Below, piece by piece: positions 55,869-64,000 of a stretch of 64,000 nucleotides of DNA (position 1 is the first letter of the stretch; every line of letters starts with the position of its first letter). The notes below the pieces were generated by a model. The model saw nothing but the letters and a program-made list of their open reading frames with translations. It did not search any database and was not told the origin of the DNA. The stretch is from Caldicellulosiruptoraceae bacterium PP1 (GTDB lineage: Bacteria > Bacillota > Thermoanaerobacteria > Caldicellulosiruptorales > Caldicellulosiruptoraceae): the NCBI GenBank assembly GCA_041320695.1, contig JBGGOQ010000001.1, forward strand, positions 372,001 through 436,000, read 5' to 3'. The position numbers and the translations under genes are program-made.

Positions 55869-56771
55869 TTATATAATGATATTTCCTCGCAATTCATAAA
55901 TAGAAGTAAAATTATTATCACTTAAATATTTAATTATACCATTTTTTATTTCTAAAATAGCATTTGGATTTATGAAATTCACTGTACCTAGAGAGATACA
56001 AGTTGAACCAGCTAAAAAGAACTCAATAGCATCCTTATAATTCATAATTCCACCCATGCCAATTATTGGTATATTAATATTGTTAAAACATTCATAAATC
56101 ATACGAATTGCAATTGGTTTAACACATGGGCCAGATAATCCTCCGATAATTTGTTTAATATGTGGCTTGCGAGTTTTGATATCAATTGCCATAGCTCTTA
56201 ATGTGTTAATTAATGAAATTGCATCAGCACCAGCACTCTGAGCTGATTTTGCTATATCAACTATTGATGTAACATTAGGTGATAATTTTGCTATTACAGG
56301 TACTTTTGCAGCTTTTTTAACTAATTTTATTATATCATAAACCATATTTGGATCAGTCCCAAAACTCATACCTCCATTTTTCACATTAGGACAGGAAATA
56401 TTTACCTCTATCAAGTCAACACTATCATCAATTAATTTTGTTATCTCATAAAATTCTTCTTTTGTAAATCCATTTATATTTGCTATTATTTTAATATCAT
56501 GTTGTTTTAAAAATGGAAGCTCGTTTTCAATAAAGTGTTCAATTCCAGGGTTTTCAAGTCCAATAGAGTTTATTATACCTCCATAAACCTCTGCAATTCT
56601 TGGGGAGGGATTCCCCTTATGTGGCTTTAGTGTTAATCCTTTCGTAGATATTGCTCCAAACTGGTTAATATCAATTAACTTAGAAAACTCTTTTCCAAAA
56701 CCAAATGTTCCCGATGCAGCAATTATAGGATTTTTTAGTTCAACGCCAGCAAGATTAACTTTTAGATTCAT
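55869..56771 (-). CDS. pyrD: Dihydroorotate dehydrogenase, class 1B catalytic subunit
   Basis: 300 aa. NPIIAASGTFGFGKEF, KGLTLKPHKGNPSPRIAEVY, NSIGLENPGIEHF and the active-site Cys in VNISCPNVKNGG place it in class 1B, which pairs with PyrK and uses NAD. It oxidises dihydroorotate to orotate with FMN. The C-terminus has GMGGIMNYKDAIEFFLAG for FMN phosphate binding. Overlaps pyrK by 17 bases. Confidence 0.95.
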   Translation of the reverse strand: MNLKVNLAGVELKNPIIAASGTFGFGKEFSKLIDINQFGAISTKGLTLKPHKGNPSPRIAEVYGGIINSIGLENPGIEHFIENELPFLKQHDIKIIANINGFTKEEFYEITKLIDDSVDLIEVNISCPNVKNGGMSFGTDPNMVYDIIKLVKKAAKVPVIAKLSPNVTSIVDIAKSAQSAGADAISLINTLRAMAIDIKTRKPHIKQIIGGLSGPCVKPIAIRMIYECFNNINIPIIGMGGIMNYKDAIEFFLAGSTCISLGTVNFINPNAILEIKNGIIKYLSDNNFTSIYELRGNIII

Positions 56772-57528
56772 TTAAATTAACCTCCATTATATTGAATACA
56801 GGACCATCTGAACAAACATGAAAAATATTATCATTTTCTCCTTTAATGCTGCATCCAAGGCATGCACCAATTCCACAAGCCATTTTTTCCTCTAAAGATA
56901 CATAAATTTGATTATTAAGATTCAAATCTTTTAATGTTCTAAGCATTACCTTTGGTCCACATGAATAAATAATTTCATAGTTTTTCTTATTGCTTGTAAA
57001 TAATTCAATTATGTTGCCTTTAAAACCTATGCTACCATCATCTGACGAAATATATATATTTTCCGCAATATCTTTGAACTTCTCAATAAAAAAACTTTTT
57101 TCTTTATTTCTAAAGCCTAAATAAACATCAAACATAACTTTATTTTGACTTAGTTGTCTTGCAAGTCCATATAATGGCCATATCCCCATTCCTCCACCAA
57201 TAAGTGAAACAGATTTTATATTTTGAGGTATTTCAAAATTATTACCTAATGGGCCAATGATATTTAATATATATCCTTTTTTCTTTTTTGCTAAAAGCTC
57301 TGTACCAACACCTATCACTTGATAGCCAATATACACCACATCATCTTGTATATATGATATACTAAATGGACGTCTCAATAATGGATATATAGAATTATCT
57401 TGAATTTTTATATTTACAAAATTACCCGGTTTATAATTTTCTGCAATGTATTTATTTTTAAATGATAATAAATAAATATCTTCAGCTATTTTTATATTCT
57501 CTTCAATTACTATATCTAAAACTTTCAT
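56755..57528 (-). CDS. pyrK: Dihydroorotate dehydrogenase electron-transfer subunit
   Basis: 257 aa from ATG 57528 with GGTGGT upstream. Flavin-binding LRRPFSISYI, NAD-binding SLIGGGMGIWPLYGLARQL, and a C-terminal [2Fe-2S] cluster: C in EEKMACGIGACLGCSIKG then HVCSDGPVF. It passes electrons from PyrD to NAD. Overlaps carB by 26 bases, showing tight coupling. Confidence 0.95.
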   Translation of the reverse strand: MKVLDIVIEENIKIAEDIYLLSFKNKYIAENYKPGNFVNIKIQDNSIYPLLRRPFSISYIQDDVVYIGYQVIGVGTELLAKKKKGYILNIIGPLGNNFEIPQNIKSVSLIGGGMGIWPLYGLARQLSQNKVMFDVYLGFRNKEKSFFIEKFKDIAENIYISSDDGSIGFKGNIIELFTSNKKNYEIIYSCGPKVMLRTLKDLNLNNQIYVSLEEKMACGIGACLGCSIKGENDNIFHVCSDGPVFNIMEVNLNESKS

Positions 57529-60500
57529 TTTCAATACCACCTATATCAATAATATCAATATCATGTTTTTTCTTTAAGAATTTAATTATTTCAATAGTAG
57601 CCTTTGCAGTATCAATAGATGTAAGACAAGGCACCCTATTTTCAACTGCCGTTCTTCTGATAATAAAGCCATCTCTTTGAATAATTCTACCTTTTGTAGG
57701 AGTATTAATAACCAAATTTATTTTTTTACTTTTTATAAAGTCAACTATATCATTTGATCCTTCGGATATTTTTTTAATATAATTTGAGGCAACATTATAT
57801 GAATTCAAATGTTTAGCAGTATTTGCAGTTGCATAAATCTTAAATCCTAATTTTTCTAACTCCTCTGCTATAGGTATAACCTCATTTTTATCAGCATCTG
57901 ATACTGAAATTAAAACAGAACCTTCGAGTGGAATTTTCATTCCGCTTGCTAACAAACCTTTATAAAGTGCAATATAATAATTATTTGATATACCCATTAC
58001 TTCACCAGTAGATTTCATCTCTGGCCCTAATGAAATCTCAACATCTGGCAATTTTTCAAATGAAAATACAGGAACTTTAAAAGCATAAAAGTTTGGTTCT
58101 TTTAATAAACCAAGTGTATTTGTTATATCTTTAAGTTTATAACCCATACTTACTTTTGTTGCTATCTCAACCATAGGCACTGCAGTAACTTTACTTATAA
58201 ATGGTATAGTTCTACTTCCACGTGGATTTACTTCAATTATATAAAGGTTTTCATTTTGAACAATGAATTGAATATTAATTAGTCCTTTACATTTAATTTC
58301 TCTTGCAATAAGACTTGTATATTCAACAATTTTATTTTTTATATTTTTTGATATATTTTTTGCAGGAAACAACGATATGCTATCACCAGAATGAACTCCC
58401 GCTCTTTCAATATGTTCCATAATACCAGGAATTAAAATATCCTCACCATCAGATATAGCATCAACTTCAATTTCCTTCCCTATTATATATTTATCAATTA
58501 ATATAGGATGTTCATTCAAATCCTTAACATATTCTAACATATCTAATATATCTTTATCTTCATAAGCTATTTTCATACCTTGCCCACCAAGAACATAAGA
58601 AGGTCTTACCAAAACAGGATAGTTTAATTTATTTGCTATTTTTATGGCTTCTTCTATAGTGTAGCAAGTATATCCTTCTGGTCTTTTAATGTTTAGTTTA
58701 TTTAATATTTTATCAAATCTTTCTCTATCTTCTGCAATATCTATTCCATCTGCTGAAGTACCAAATATCTTTATTCCTTTTTTAGATAAGCTTTGTGATA
58801 ATTTAATAGCTGTTTGACCTCCAAATTGAACAATTACCCCTTTTGCTTTAACTGTATTCATTACATTTAATACATCTTCACAAGTTAGTGGTTCAAAAAA
58901 TAGCATATCTGATGTATCAAAATCAGTACTAACAGTTTCAGGATTATTATTTATTATTATTGATTTATATCCTAATTTTCGCAAAGAATATGAACAGTGA
59001 ACCGAAGTATAATCAAATTCTATACCTTGTCCTATTCTTATTGGTCCAGAACCAAGCACTATTACATTTTTATCACTTATACATGAAGTATCAGTATCAC
59101 TATGGGTATCATATGTTGAATAATAGTATGGGGTTGTCGCACTAAATTCCCCTGCACATGTATCAACCATTTTATATGATGGCAATACATTGTTATTTCT
59201 TAAATATGCTATCTCATCTTCTGATAAACCAGAAAGAAAAGAAATTGTCTTATCACTAAAACCATATTTTTTTGCTTTTTTAATTAGTTCAATAGGAAGT
59301 TTCTTATCTTTATATGATTTTATTTCATTTTCAATTGATATTATATTTTGTATTTTACTTAAGAAGAAATAATCTATCTTTGATATTTCATAAATATTAT
59401 ATAAAGTAATTCCACGTCTAATTGCTTCTGCAACAGCAAAAATTCTTCTATCGTCTGCTTCTTTTATAATATTTAATAATTCTTCATTATCAATATTCTC
59501 AAAATCTTTTAAATATAAATAATCAGTTCCAATATCTAATGAACGAATACCTTTAAGTAGGCTTTCTTCAAAATTACGTCCAATTGACATAACCTCTCCT
59601 GTTGCTTTCATTTGAGTACCAAGTACTCTGTTAGCATCTTTAAATTTATCAAAAGGCCATCGTGGTATTTTTGTAACAATATAATCAATAGTAGGTTCAA
59701 AGCTTGCAAAGGTTTTTTTTGTAATTGAATTCTCAATCTCATCTAATGTATAACCTAATGCAATTTTTGCAGCAACCTTTGCTATTGGATAACCAGTTGC
59801 TTTGGAAGCAAGTGCAGATGAACGACTAACTCTTGGATTTACCTCAATAACAGCATACTCAAAGCTTTCTGGATTTAATGCAAATTGAACATTACATCCA
59901 CCTTCTATCTTTAAAGTGGATATTATTTTAAGTGCTGAGCTTCTAAGCATTTGATATTCTTTATCAGATAATGTTTGTGAAGGGGCTACAACAATGCTAT
60001 CTCCTGTATGAATACCTACTGGGTCAATATTTTCCATATTACAAACAGTTATTACACAATCATTTGAATCACGCATAACTTCATATTCAATTTCTTTCCA
60101 ACCTTTAATACTTTTTTCAACTAATATTTGAGATACTGGACTATATGAAAGACCTCTTTCTGATATTTGAATAAACTGATCCATATCATCGGCTATTCCT
60201 CCGCCTGTTCCACCTAATGTATATGCAGGCCTTATAATAATTGGAAATCCTATTTCTTTAACAAATTCAATACCTTCTTCTACTGAATTAACAGTTTTAC
60301 TTGGTATAATTGGTTGATTTATTTTTTCCATAGTTTCTTTAAACTTTAATCTGTCCTCAGCCATTTCAATTGCTTCTATATTAGTACCTATCAATTTAAC
60401 ATTATGTTTTTTTAATATTCCCTTATTGTATAGCTCCATAGCCATATTAAGACCAGTCTGCCCACCTAATGTAGGAAGAATTGCATCAATGTTTTCTTTT

Positions 60501-60736
60501 ATTATTATTTTCTCAATTATGCTACTTTCAATAGGTTCAATGTACACTGCATCAGCCATTGACTTGTCTGTCATTATTGTGGCTGGATTACTATTAATTA
60601 AGATAGTTCTTATTCCTTCTTCTTTTATTGATTTACATGCTTGGCTTCCTGAATAATCAAATTCCGCAGCTTGACCAATAATAATAGGGCCTGAACCTAT
60701 AACTAAGACGTTTTTTATATCTTTTCTTAATGGCAA
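57503..60736 (-). CDS. carB: Carbamoyl-phosphate synthase large subunit
   Basis: 1077 aa from TTG 60736. The two homologous synthetase halves are clear: VLVIGSGPIIIGQAAEFDYS at residue 10 and IVLGSGPIRIGQGIEFDYT-like (VIVLGSGPIRIGQG) near 560. Each half has an ATP-grasp domain (IIRPAYTLGGTGGGI; VLVRPSYVLGGQGM). The C-terminal regulatory domain (SDADKNEVIPIAEELEKLGF) carries INLVINTPTKG. It needs a CarA glutaminase subunit to use glutamine, but no carA lies beside it or elsewhere in the window. Confidence 0.97.
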   Translation of the reverse strand: MPLRKDIKNVLVIGSGPIIIGQAAEFDYSGSQACKSIKEEGIRTILINSNPATIMTDKSMADAVYIEPIESSIIEKIIIKENIDAILPTLGGQTGLNMAMELYNKGILKKHNVKLIGTNIEAIEMAEDRLKFKETMEKINQPIIPSKTVNSVEEGIEFVKEIGFPIIIRPAYTLGGTGGGIADDMDQFIQISERGLSYSPVSQILVEKSIKGWKEIEYEVMRDSNDCVITVCNMENIDPVGIHTGDSIVVAPSQTLSDKEYQMLRSSALKIISTLKIEGGCNVQFALNPESFEYAVIEVNPRVSRSSALASKATGYPIAKVAAKIALGYTLDEIENSITKKTFASFEPTIDYIVTKIPRWPFDKFKDANRVLGTQMKATGEVMSIGRNFEESLLKGIRSLDIGTDYLYLKDFENIDNEELLNIIKEADDRRIFAVAEAIRRGITLYNIYEISKIDYFFLSKIQNIISIENEIKSYKDKKLPIELIKKAKKYGFSDKTISFLSGLSEDEIAYLRNNNVLPSYKMVDTCAGEFSATTPYYYSTYDTHSDTDTSCISDKNVIVLGSGPIRIGQGIEFDYTSVHCSYSLRKLGYKSIIINNNPETVSTDFDTSDMLFFEPLTCEDVLNVMNTVKAKGVIVQFGGQTAIKLSQSLSKKGIKIFGTSADGIDIAEDRERFDKILNKLNIKRPEGYTCYTIEEAIKIANKLNYPVLVRPSYVLGGQGMKIAYEDKDILDMLEYVKDLNEHPILIDKYIIGKEIEVDAISDGEDILIPGIMEHIERAGVHSGDSISLFPAKNISKNIKNKIVEYTSLIAREIKCKGLINIQFIVQNENLYIIEVNPRGSRTIPFISKVTAVPMVEIATKVSMGYKLKDITNTLGLLKEPNFYAFKVPVFSFEKLPDVEISLGPEMKSTGEVMGISNNYYIALYKGLLASGMKIPLEGSVLISVSDADKNEVIPIAEELEKLGFKIYATANTAKHLNSYNVASNYIKKISEGSNDIVDFIKSKKINLVINTPTKGRIIQRDGFIIRRTAVENRVPCLTSIDTAKATIEIIKFLKKKHDIDIIDIGGIENESFRYSN

Positions 60737-60753
60737 ATAATCTCACCTCATTC

Positions 60754-61668
60754 TTATAAAATTGAGTTAATTCTATCTCTTAAGTCTTTGCATGCCTTAT
60801 TAGCACTTTTTTCAAAATCTTCAGTATCCTCTTTCATATAAGCATATATTATATCTCTGGATGAGTTAACAATAATTCCATTGTTATTAGAATCTATAAA
60901 ATATTTAAGTGCTTTAATATCTCCACCTTGAGCACCTATTCCAGGAACTAAAAATATATGTTTTGGTAATATTTCCCTTATATTCTTTGCTGCATTTTCA
61001 TCTAAAGCACCTACAACAGCACCAATATCAGAATATCCATTATATCCTATTAAATTCTTTCCCCAATCATTTACTTTTGAAGCAATTATCTCATAAATAT
61101 GTTTTCCATCAATAATAAGATTTTGTAATTCTGCAGAACTTGGATTTGATGTTTTAACTAATATAAATAACCCTTTATTATTTTTTTGACATTCATTTAT
61201 AAATGGAATTATAGAATCAGAACCTAAATATGGATTTACTGTCATTGCATCAAATTCATAAAAACTTTGCTGAACACCAAAAATATCAACACTACCAATA
61301 TAACTATTTGCATATGCTTCAGCAGTAGAAGAAATATCATTTCTTTTACCATCAAAAATAACAATTAAATCTTTAGATTTTGCATAATCAGAAATCTCTT
61401 TAATTGCTTTTATGCCATAAATATAATACTGTTCAAAATATGCTGATTGTATCTTTATTCCAATAGAATACTCACATGTTGCATCAATAATTTTTTTTGC
61501 GTAATCAACTAATATTGTTGTAATTATATCTTTAGTGGATTTTTCTATATTGTATTTATTTATAAAGCTTTTTGGAAGTTTATTTAGACTAAGGTCTATC
61601 CCTACAATTACAAAACTTTGCTTCAATTTTATCTTTGCAATTACCTTGTCTGAAAAATGTTGCTGCAT
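60754..61668 (-). CDS. pyrF: Orotidine 5'-phosphate decarboxylase, subfamily 2 type
   Basis: 304 aa. [14 protein letters not shown] start, [20 protein letters not shown], catalytic segment [19 protein letters not shown] (D-K-x-x-D), [15 protein letters not shown], and [11 protein letters not shown]. The length and extra insertions match subfamily 2. Converts OMP to UMP. Starts inside the end of pyrC (28-base overlap). Confidence 0.93.
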   Translation of the reverse strand: MQQHFSDKVIAKIKLKQSFVIVGIDLSLNKLPKSFINKYNIEKSTKDIITTILVDYAKKIIDATCEYSIGIKIQSAYFEQYYIYGIKAIKEISDYAKSKDLIVIFDGKRNDISSTAEAYANSYIGSVDIFGVQQSFYEFDAMTVNPYLGSDSIIPFINECQKNNKGLFILVKTSNPSSAELQNLIIDGKHIYEIIASKVNDWGKNLIGYNGYSDIGAVVGALDENAAKNIREILPKHIFLVPGIGAQGGDIKALKYFIDSNNNGIIVNSSRDIIYAYMKEDTEDFEKSANKACKDLRDRINSIL

Positions 61669-62948
61669 ACTTCTCCACCCCTTTTCATAACTTTACCATT
61701 TAAAATTACTGTATCAACAACGCCTTTTAACTTTTTACCTAAAAATACATTATTTTTTGCTTTTGACATAATAAATTTATTGTTAACTTCAAATTCATAT
61801 TTTAAATTCAAAAGTAATAAGTTTGCTTTATTATTAACTTCTATTATTGGTATTTCTTTTTGAATTAATTTAGAGGGATTATATGTTAACATATCAATTA
61901 TTCTTATTAATTTACTAATGTCATCTTTAATTAGATAAGTATTTAATACAGAAAATGCAGTATCAAAACCTATTGTTCCAAATGCTGCTTTATCAAATTC
62001 AAGATTTTTTTCATCAATATGATGTGGTGCATGATCGGTTGAAATTATATCTATTGTCCCATCTAAACATGCTTGTTGTAAAGCTTTTATATCATCTTCT
62101 GTTCTTAATGGTGGATTTATTTTAGCTAATGTATTAAAGTTTTGTACCTCTTGTTCGGTTAATGATATATAATGTGGGCATGTATCAGCTGTAATGTCTA
62201 TTCCGTCTTCTTTTGCCTTTCTAATTAATTCTACTGATTCTTTTGTTGAAACATGAGTAATATGAACTTTAGCTTTTGTTTCTTTTGCTAATATAATGTC
62301 ACGAGCAACCATAATTGTTTCTGCTTCACGTGGAATTCCTTTAAACCCCAAAAAGGTAGACATAATTCCATAGTTTATTTGTCCACCCTCAGATAGATTT
62401 GTATCTTCGCAATGGCAAAGAACAGGTAAATCAAAATTTTTAGCATATAATAAAGCATTTCGCATAACCGAGCTATTTAAAACACACTTTCCGTCATCAG
62501 ATAATCCAACAATTCCTTCCTCTTTCATAAAACCTATTTCAGCAAGCTCTTGACCCTCTAATCCTTTTGTAATTGCACCAATTGGATAGACTTTTAACGG
62601 CAAAACTCTTTGTGATTTATAGTTAATATATGCTACAACAGCTTGGTTATCAATAACAGGATTAGTATTTGGCATACAACATATTGTTCCAAAACCACCA
62701 TTAATAGCACTTATCGCCCCCGACATTATATCTTCTTTATATTCATATCCAGGATCTCTTAAATGACAATGACAATCAACAAAAGGTGGAACTGCATACA
62801 TTCCTTTAGCATCAATAATATCATTAACATTATTTTCATTTATGTTTTCATCAATCTTAACAATAATTTCTTTATCAATTAAAACATCAGCATTTTTGAA
62901 TTGCTTTGAATAATAATCAAAATAATTAACATTTTTTATAAGTAACAA
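61641..62948 (-). CDS. pyrC: Dihydroorotase
   Basis: 435 aa from TTG 62948, giving the usual MLLIKNV start with AAGGGTGAG upstream; longer frames run into pyr[21 protein letters not shown] carries the metal-binding [12 protein letters not shown] and [14 protein letters not shown] the further His ligands, and ISTDHAPHH the catalytic Asp. Class I zinc dihydroorotase. Closes carbamoyl aspartate to dihydroorotate. Confidence 0.95.
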   Translation of the reverse strand: MLLIKNVNYFDYYSKQFKNADVLIDKEIIVKIDENINENNVNDIIDAKGMYAVPPFVDCHCHLRDPGYEYKEDIMSGAISAINGGFGTICCMPNTNPVIDNQAVVAYINYKSQRVLPLKVYPIGAITKGLEGQELAEIGFMKEEGIVGLSDDGKCVLNSSVMRNALLYAKNFDLPVLCHCEDTNLSEGGQINYGIMSTFLGFKGIPREAETIMVARDIILAKETKAKVHITHVSTKESVELIRKAKEDGIDITADTCPHYISLTEQEVQNFNTLAKINPPLRTEDDIKALQQACLDGTIDIISTDHAPHHIDEKNLEFDKAAFGTIGFDTAFSVLNTYLIKDDISKLIRIIDMLTYNPSKLIQKEIPIIEVNNKANLLLLNLKYEFEVNNKFIMSKAKNNVFLGKKLKGVVDTVILNGKVMKRGGEVCSNIFQTR

Positions 62949-62949
62949 T

Positions 62950-63861
62950 TTACTCACCCTTTCTTGAGTATAAATATAAAACTGCCATTCTAACCGCAAT
63001 ACCATTTGTAACTTGATCTTCTATTAAACAGTTATTTATACTCATAACATCTGAAGATATCTCTATTCCACGATTAACAGGTCCTGGATGAAGAATTAAA
63101 GTTTCAGGTGAAATTTTATCTAAAAGTCCATTATTTAAACCAAAATAGCTATAATATTCATTTGTTGAAGGGAAAAGTGCATTTTTTTGTCTTTCTAACT
63201 GAATTCTTAAATCAATAATTACATCTTTTTCACTAACAACATCATCTAAAGAATCAGATATTTTAACATATCTATCTATTTCAGGCGGTATTAAAGTTTT
63301 TGGACCATAAACTGTTATTTCATTGTTAAATTTTAAAAGCCCCCATATGTTACTTCTTGCAACTCTACTATGAAATATGTCACCAATAATAGCAACTTTT
63401 AAACTTGTTAATTTACCTAATTTTTCGCGAATAGTAAACATATCTAATAAAGCCTGAGTGGGGTGCTCATTCATCCCATCACCAGCATTTATGACTGAAA
63501 AATTTGCATTTTTAGCAGCAAAATGAGGTGCACCTGAAGAAGAATGTCTTATTATCAAAATATCTGTTTTTAATGCTTCTAGAGTTCTTATGGTATCAAG
63601 TAAAGACTCGCCTTTTTTAACAGAACTTGCTTGGACATTTATAGAAGTTATATTAGCACTCATAAATTTACCAGCAAGTTCAAAAGAGACCCTTGTTCTT
63701 GTACTGTTTTCATAAAACAATGTAACAATGGAATATCCCTGAAGGTGGGGTGTTTTTTTATTTTCTTTGGTAATTATTAATTTCATGTTCTTTGCAAGAT
63801 CTAATATTTTTTCTATTTCTTCAATTGATAAATCTTTCAATCCCAAAAGATCTTTTTTCAA
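62950..63861 (-). CDS. pyrB: Aspartate carbamoyltransferase catalytic subunit
   Basis: 303 aa from TTG 63861, preceded by AGGAGGTG. Carbamoyl-phosphate site [26 protein letters not shown], and [12 protein letters not shown] are all diagnostic. No pyrI regulatory subunit gene follows, as in Bacillus-type operons with unregulated trimeric enzyme. First of the visible biosynthetic genes, after the permease. Confidence 0.95.
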   Translation of the reverse strand: MKKDLLGLKDLSIEEIEKILDLAKNMKLIITKENKKTPHLQGYSIVTLFYENSTRTRVSFELAGKFMSANITSINVQASSVKKGESLLDTIRTLEALKTDILIIRHSSSGAPHFAAKNANFSVINAGDGMNEHPTQALLDMFTIREKLGKLTSLKVAIIGDIFHSRVARSNIWGLLKFNNEITVYGPKTLIPPEIDRYVKISDSLDDVVSEKDVIIDLRIQLERQKNALFPSTNEYYSYFGLNNGLLDKISPETLILHPGPVNRGIEISSDVMSINNCLIEDQVTNGIAVRMAVLYLYSRKGE

Positions 63862-63901
63862 AATATAACACCTCCTAATTTCAAAAACATAATTTTATAA
63901 A

Positions 63902-63925
63902 AAAGGTAGGGTGGCCCCTACCTTT
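63902..63925 (-). terminator. Terminator or attenuator between the permease and pyrB
   Basis: AAAGGTAGGG-(GCCA)-CCCTACCTTTTT on the minus strand, followed by ATAAAATT. It separates the uracil permease gene from pyrB and could be an attenuator. The PyrR anti-antiterminator sequence is not evident in the short visible leader. Confidence 0.65.
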
Positions 63926-64000
63926 AATTTGCATATTGTTCTTTAATATTAGATTGTGCAGCTTTTTTCTCTGGTAATAAAAAGTTTAATATTATTCCTA
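63924..64000 (-). CDS. Uracil permease-like C-terminus (5' part outside window)
   Basis: Only the last 24 codons are visible: GIILNFLLPEKKAAQSNIKE then QYAN and TAA. GIILNxLLP is the typical end of the last TM helix of UraA/PyrP nucleobase transporters, and the place before pyrB matches Firmicute pyr operons. Identification rests on this short match and context. Confidence 0.55.
   Translation of the reverse strand, partial: GIILNFLLPEKKAAQSNIKEQYAN

Noticed and set aside
63862-64000. PyrR-binding attenuator before pyrB
   Set aside because: A terminator stem is present, but no PyrR-loop consensus or competing antiterminator could be recognised in the visible leader.

Overview
The window is a low-G+C, AT-rich Firmicute sequence, most likely from a clostridial and possibly polysaccharide-degrading anaerobe. 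The evidence is strong Shine-Dalgarno sites, frequent TTG/GTG starts, a Gram-positive style conjugation apparatus, and a Clostridia-like pyrimidine operon. The species cannot be named from the sequence alone.

From 1 to about 48.6 kb lies most of a large integrated conjugative element with plasmid-like functions. Almost every gene is on the minus strand. Reading left to right, the blocks are: a partial secreted protein; an XRE/ImmA/PIN operon and two toxin-antitoxin operons (0.9-4.1 kb); the first of three copies of an unrecognised two-gene module (4.1-5.3 kb, broken by a stop codon); a secreted mannanase, the only plus-strand protein gene in the element; HU and a coiled-coil protein; an IscB element with its omega RNA (8.4-10.0 kb); a bifunctional cell-wall hydrolase of the VirB1 type (11.5-13.4 kb); SSB; and a complete Tad/Flp-type pilus operon (14.7-24.6 kb) that carries its own glycosyltransferase, methyltransferase and GT-C-like genes.

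From 24.6 to 27.4 kb is a dense region of tiny membrane-peptide genes, antisense and small-RNA candidates, and leader hairpins that would hide ribosome-binding sites. Next come S1-domain and coiled-coil proteins, module copy two, the VirD4 coupling protein, a replication-relaxation-like protein beside a hairpin-rich gap (oriT candidate), a replication initiator, a ParM/RHH partition locus with iterons, and module copy three. The T4SS core follows (VirB6-, VirB4-, PrgI- and VirB2-like, 41-47.7 kb). A tyrosine recombinase at 48.9-49.8 kb lies at or near the chromosomal junction.

From 50 kb onward the DNA reads as ordinary chromosome. It holds a livKHMGF branched-chain amino-acid ABC transporter operon (plus strand) converging on a pyrimidine operon (minus strand): uracil permease end, pyrB, pyrC, pyrF, carB, pyrK, pyrD, a histidine phosphatase and pyrE. 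carA is absent from the cluster.

The most novel material is probably: (1) two tandem 48-aa membrane peptides with convergent antisense RNAs and covarying 5'/3' pairings, which look like type I toxin-antitoxin loci; (2) a family of leaders with the hairpin UUUGGC-AGUUW-GCCAAA between an anti-SD and the SD; (3) the triplicated ParB-like module; and (4) a Tad pilus carried on a conjugative element.
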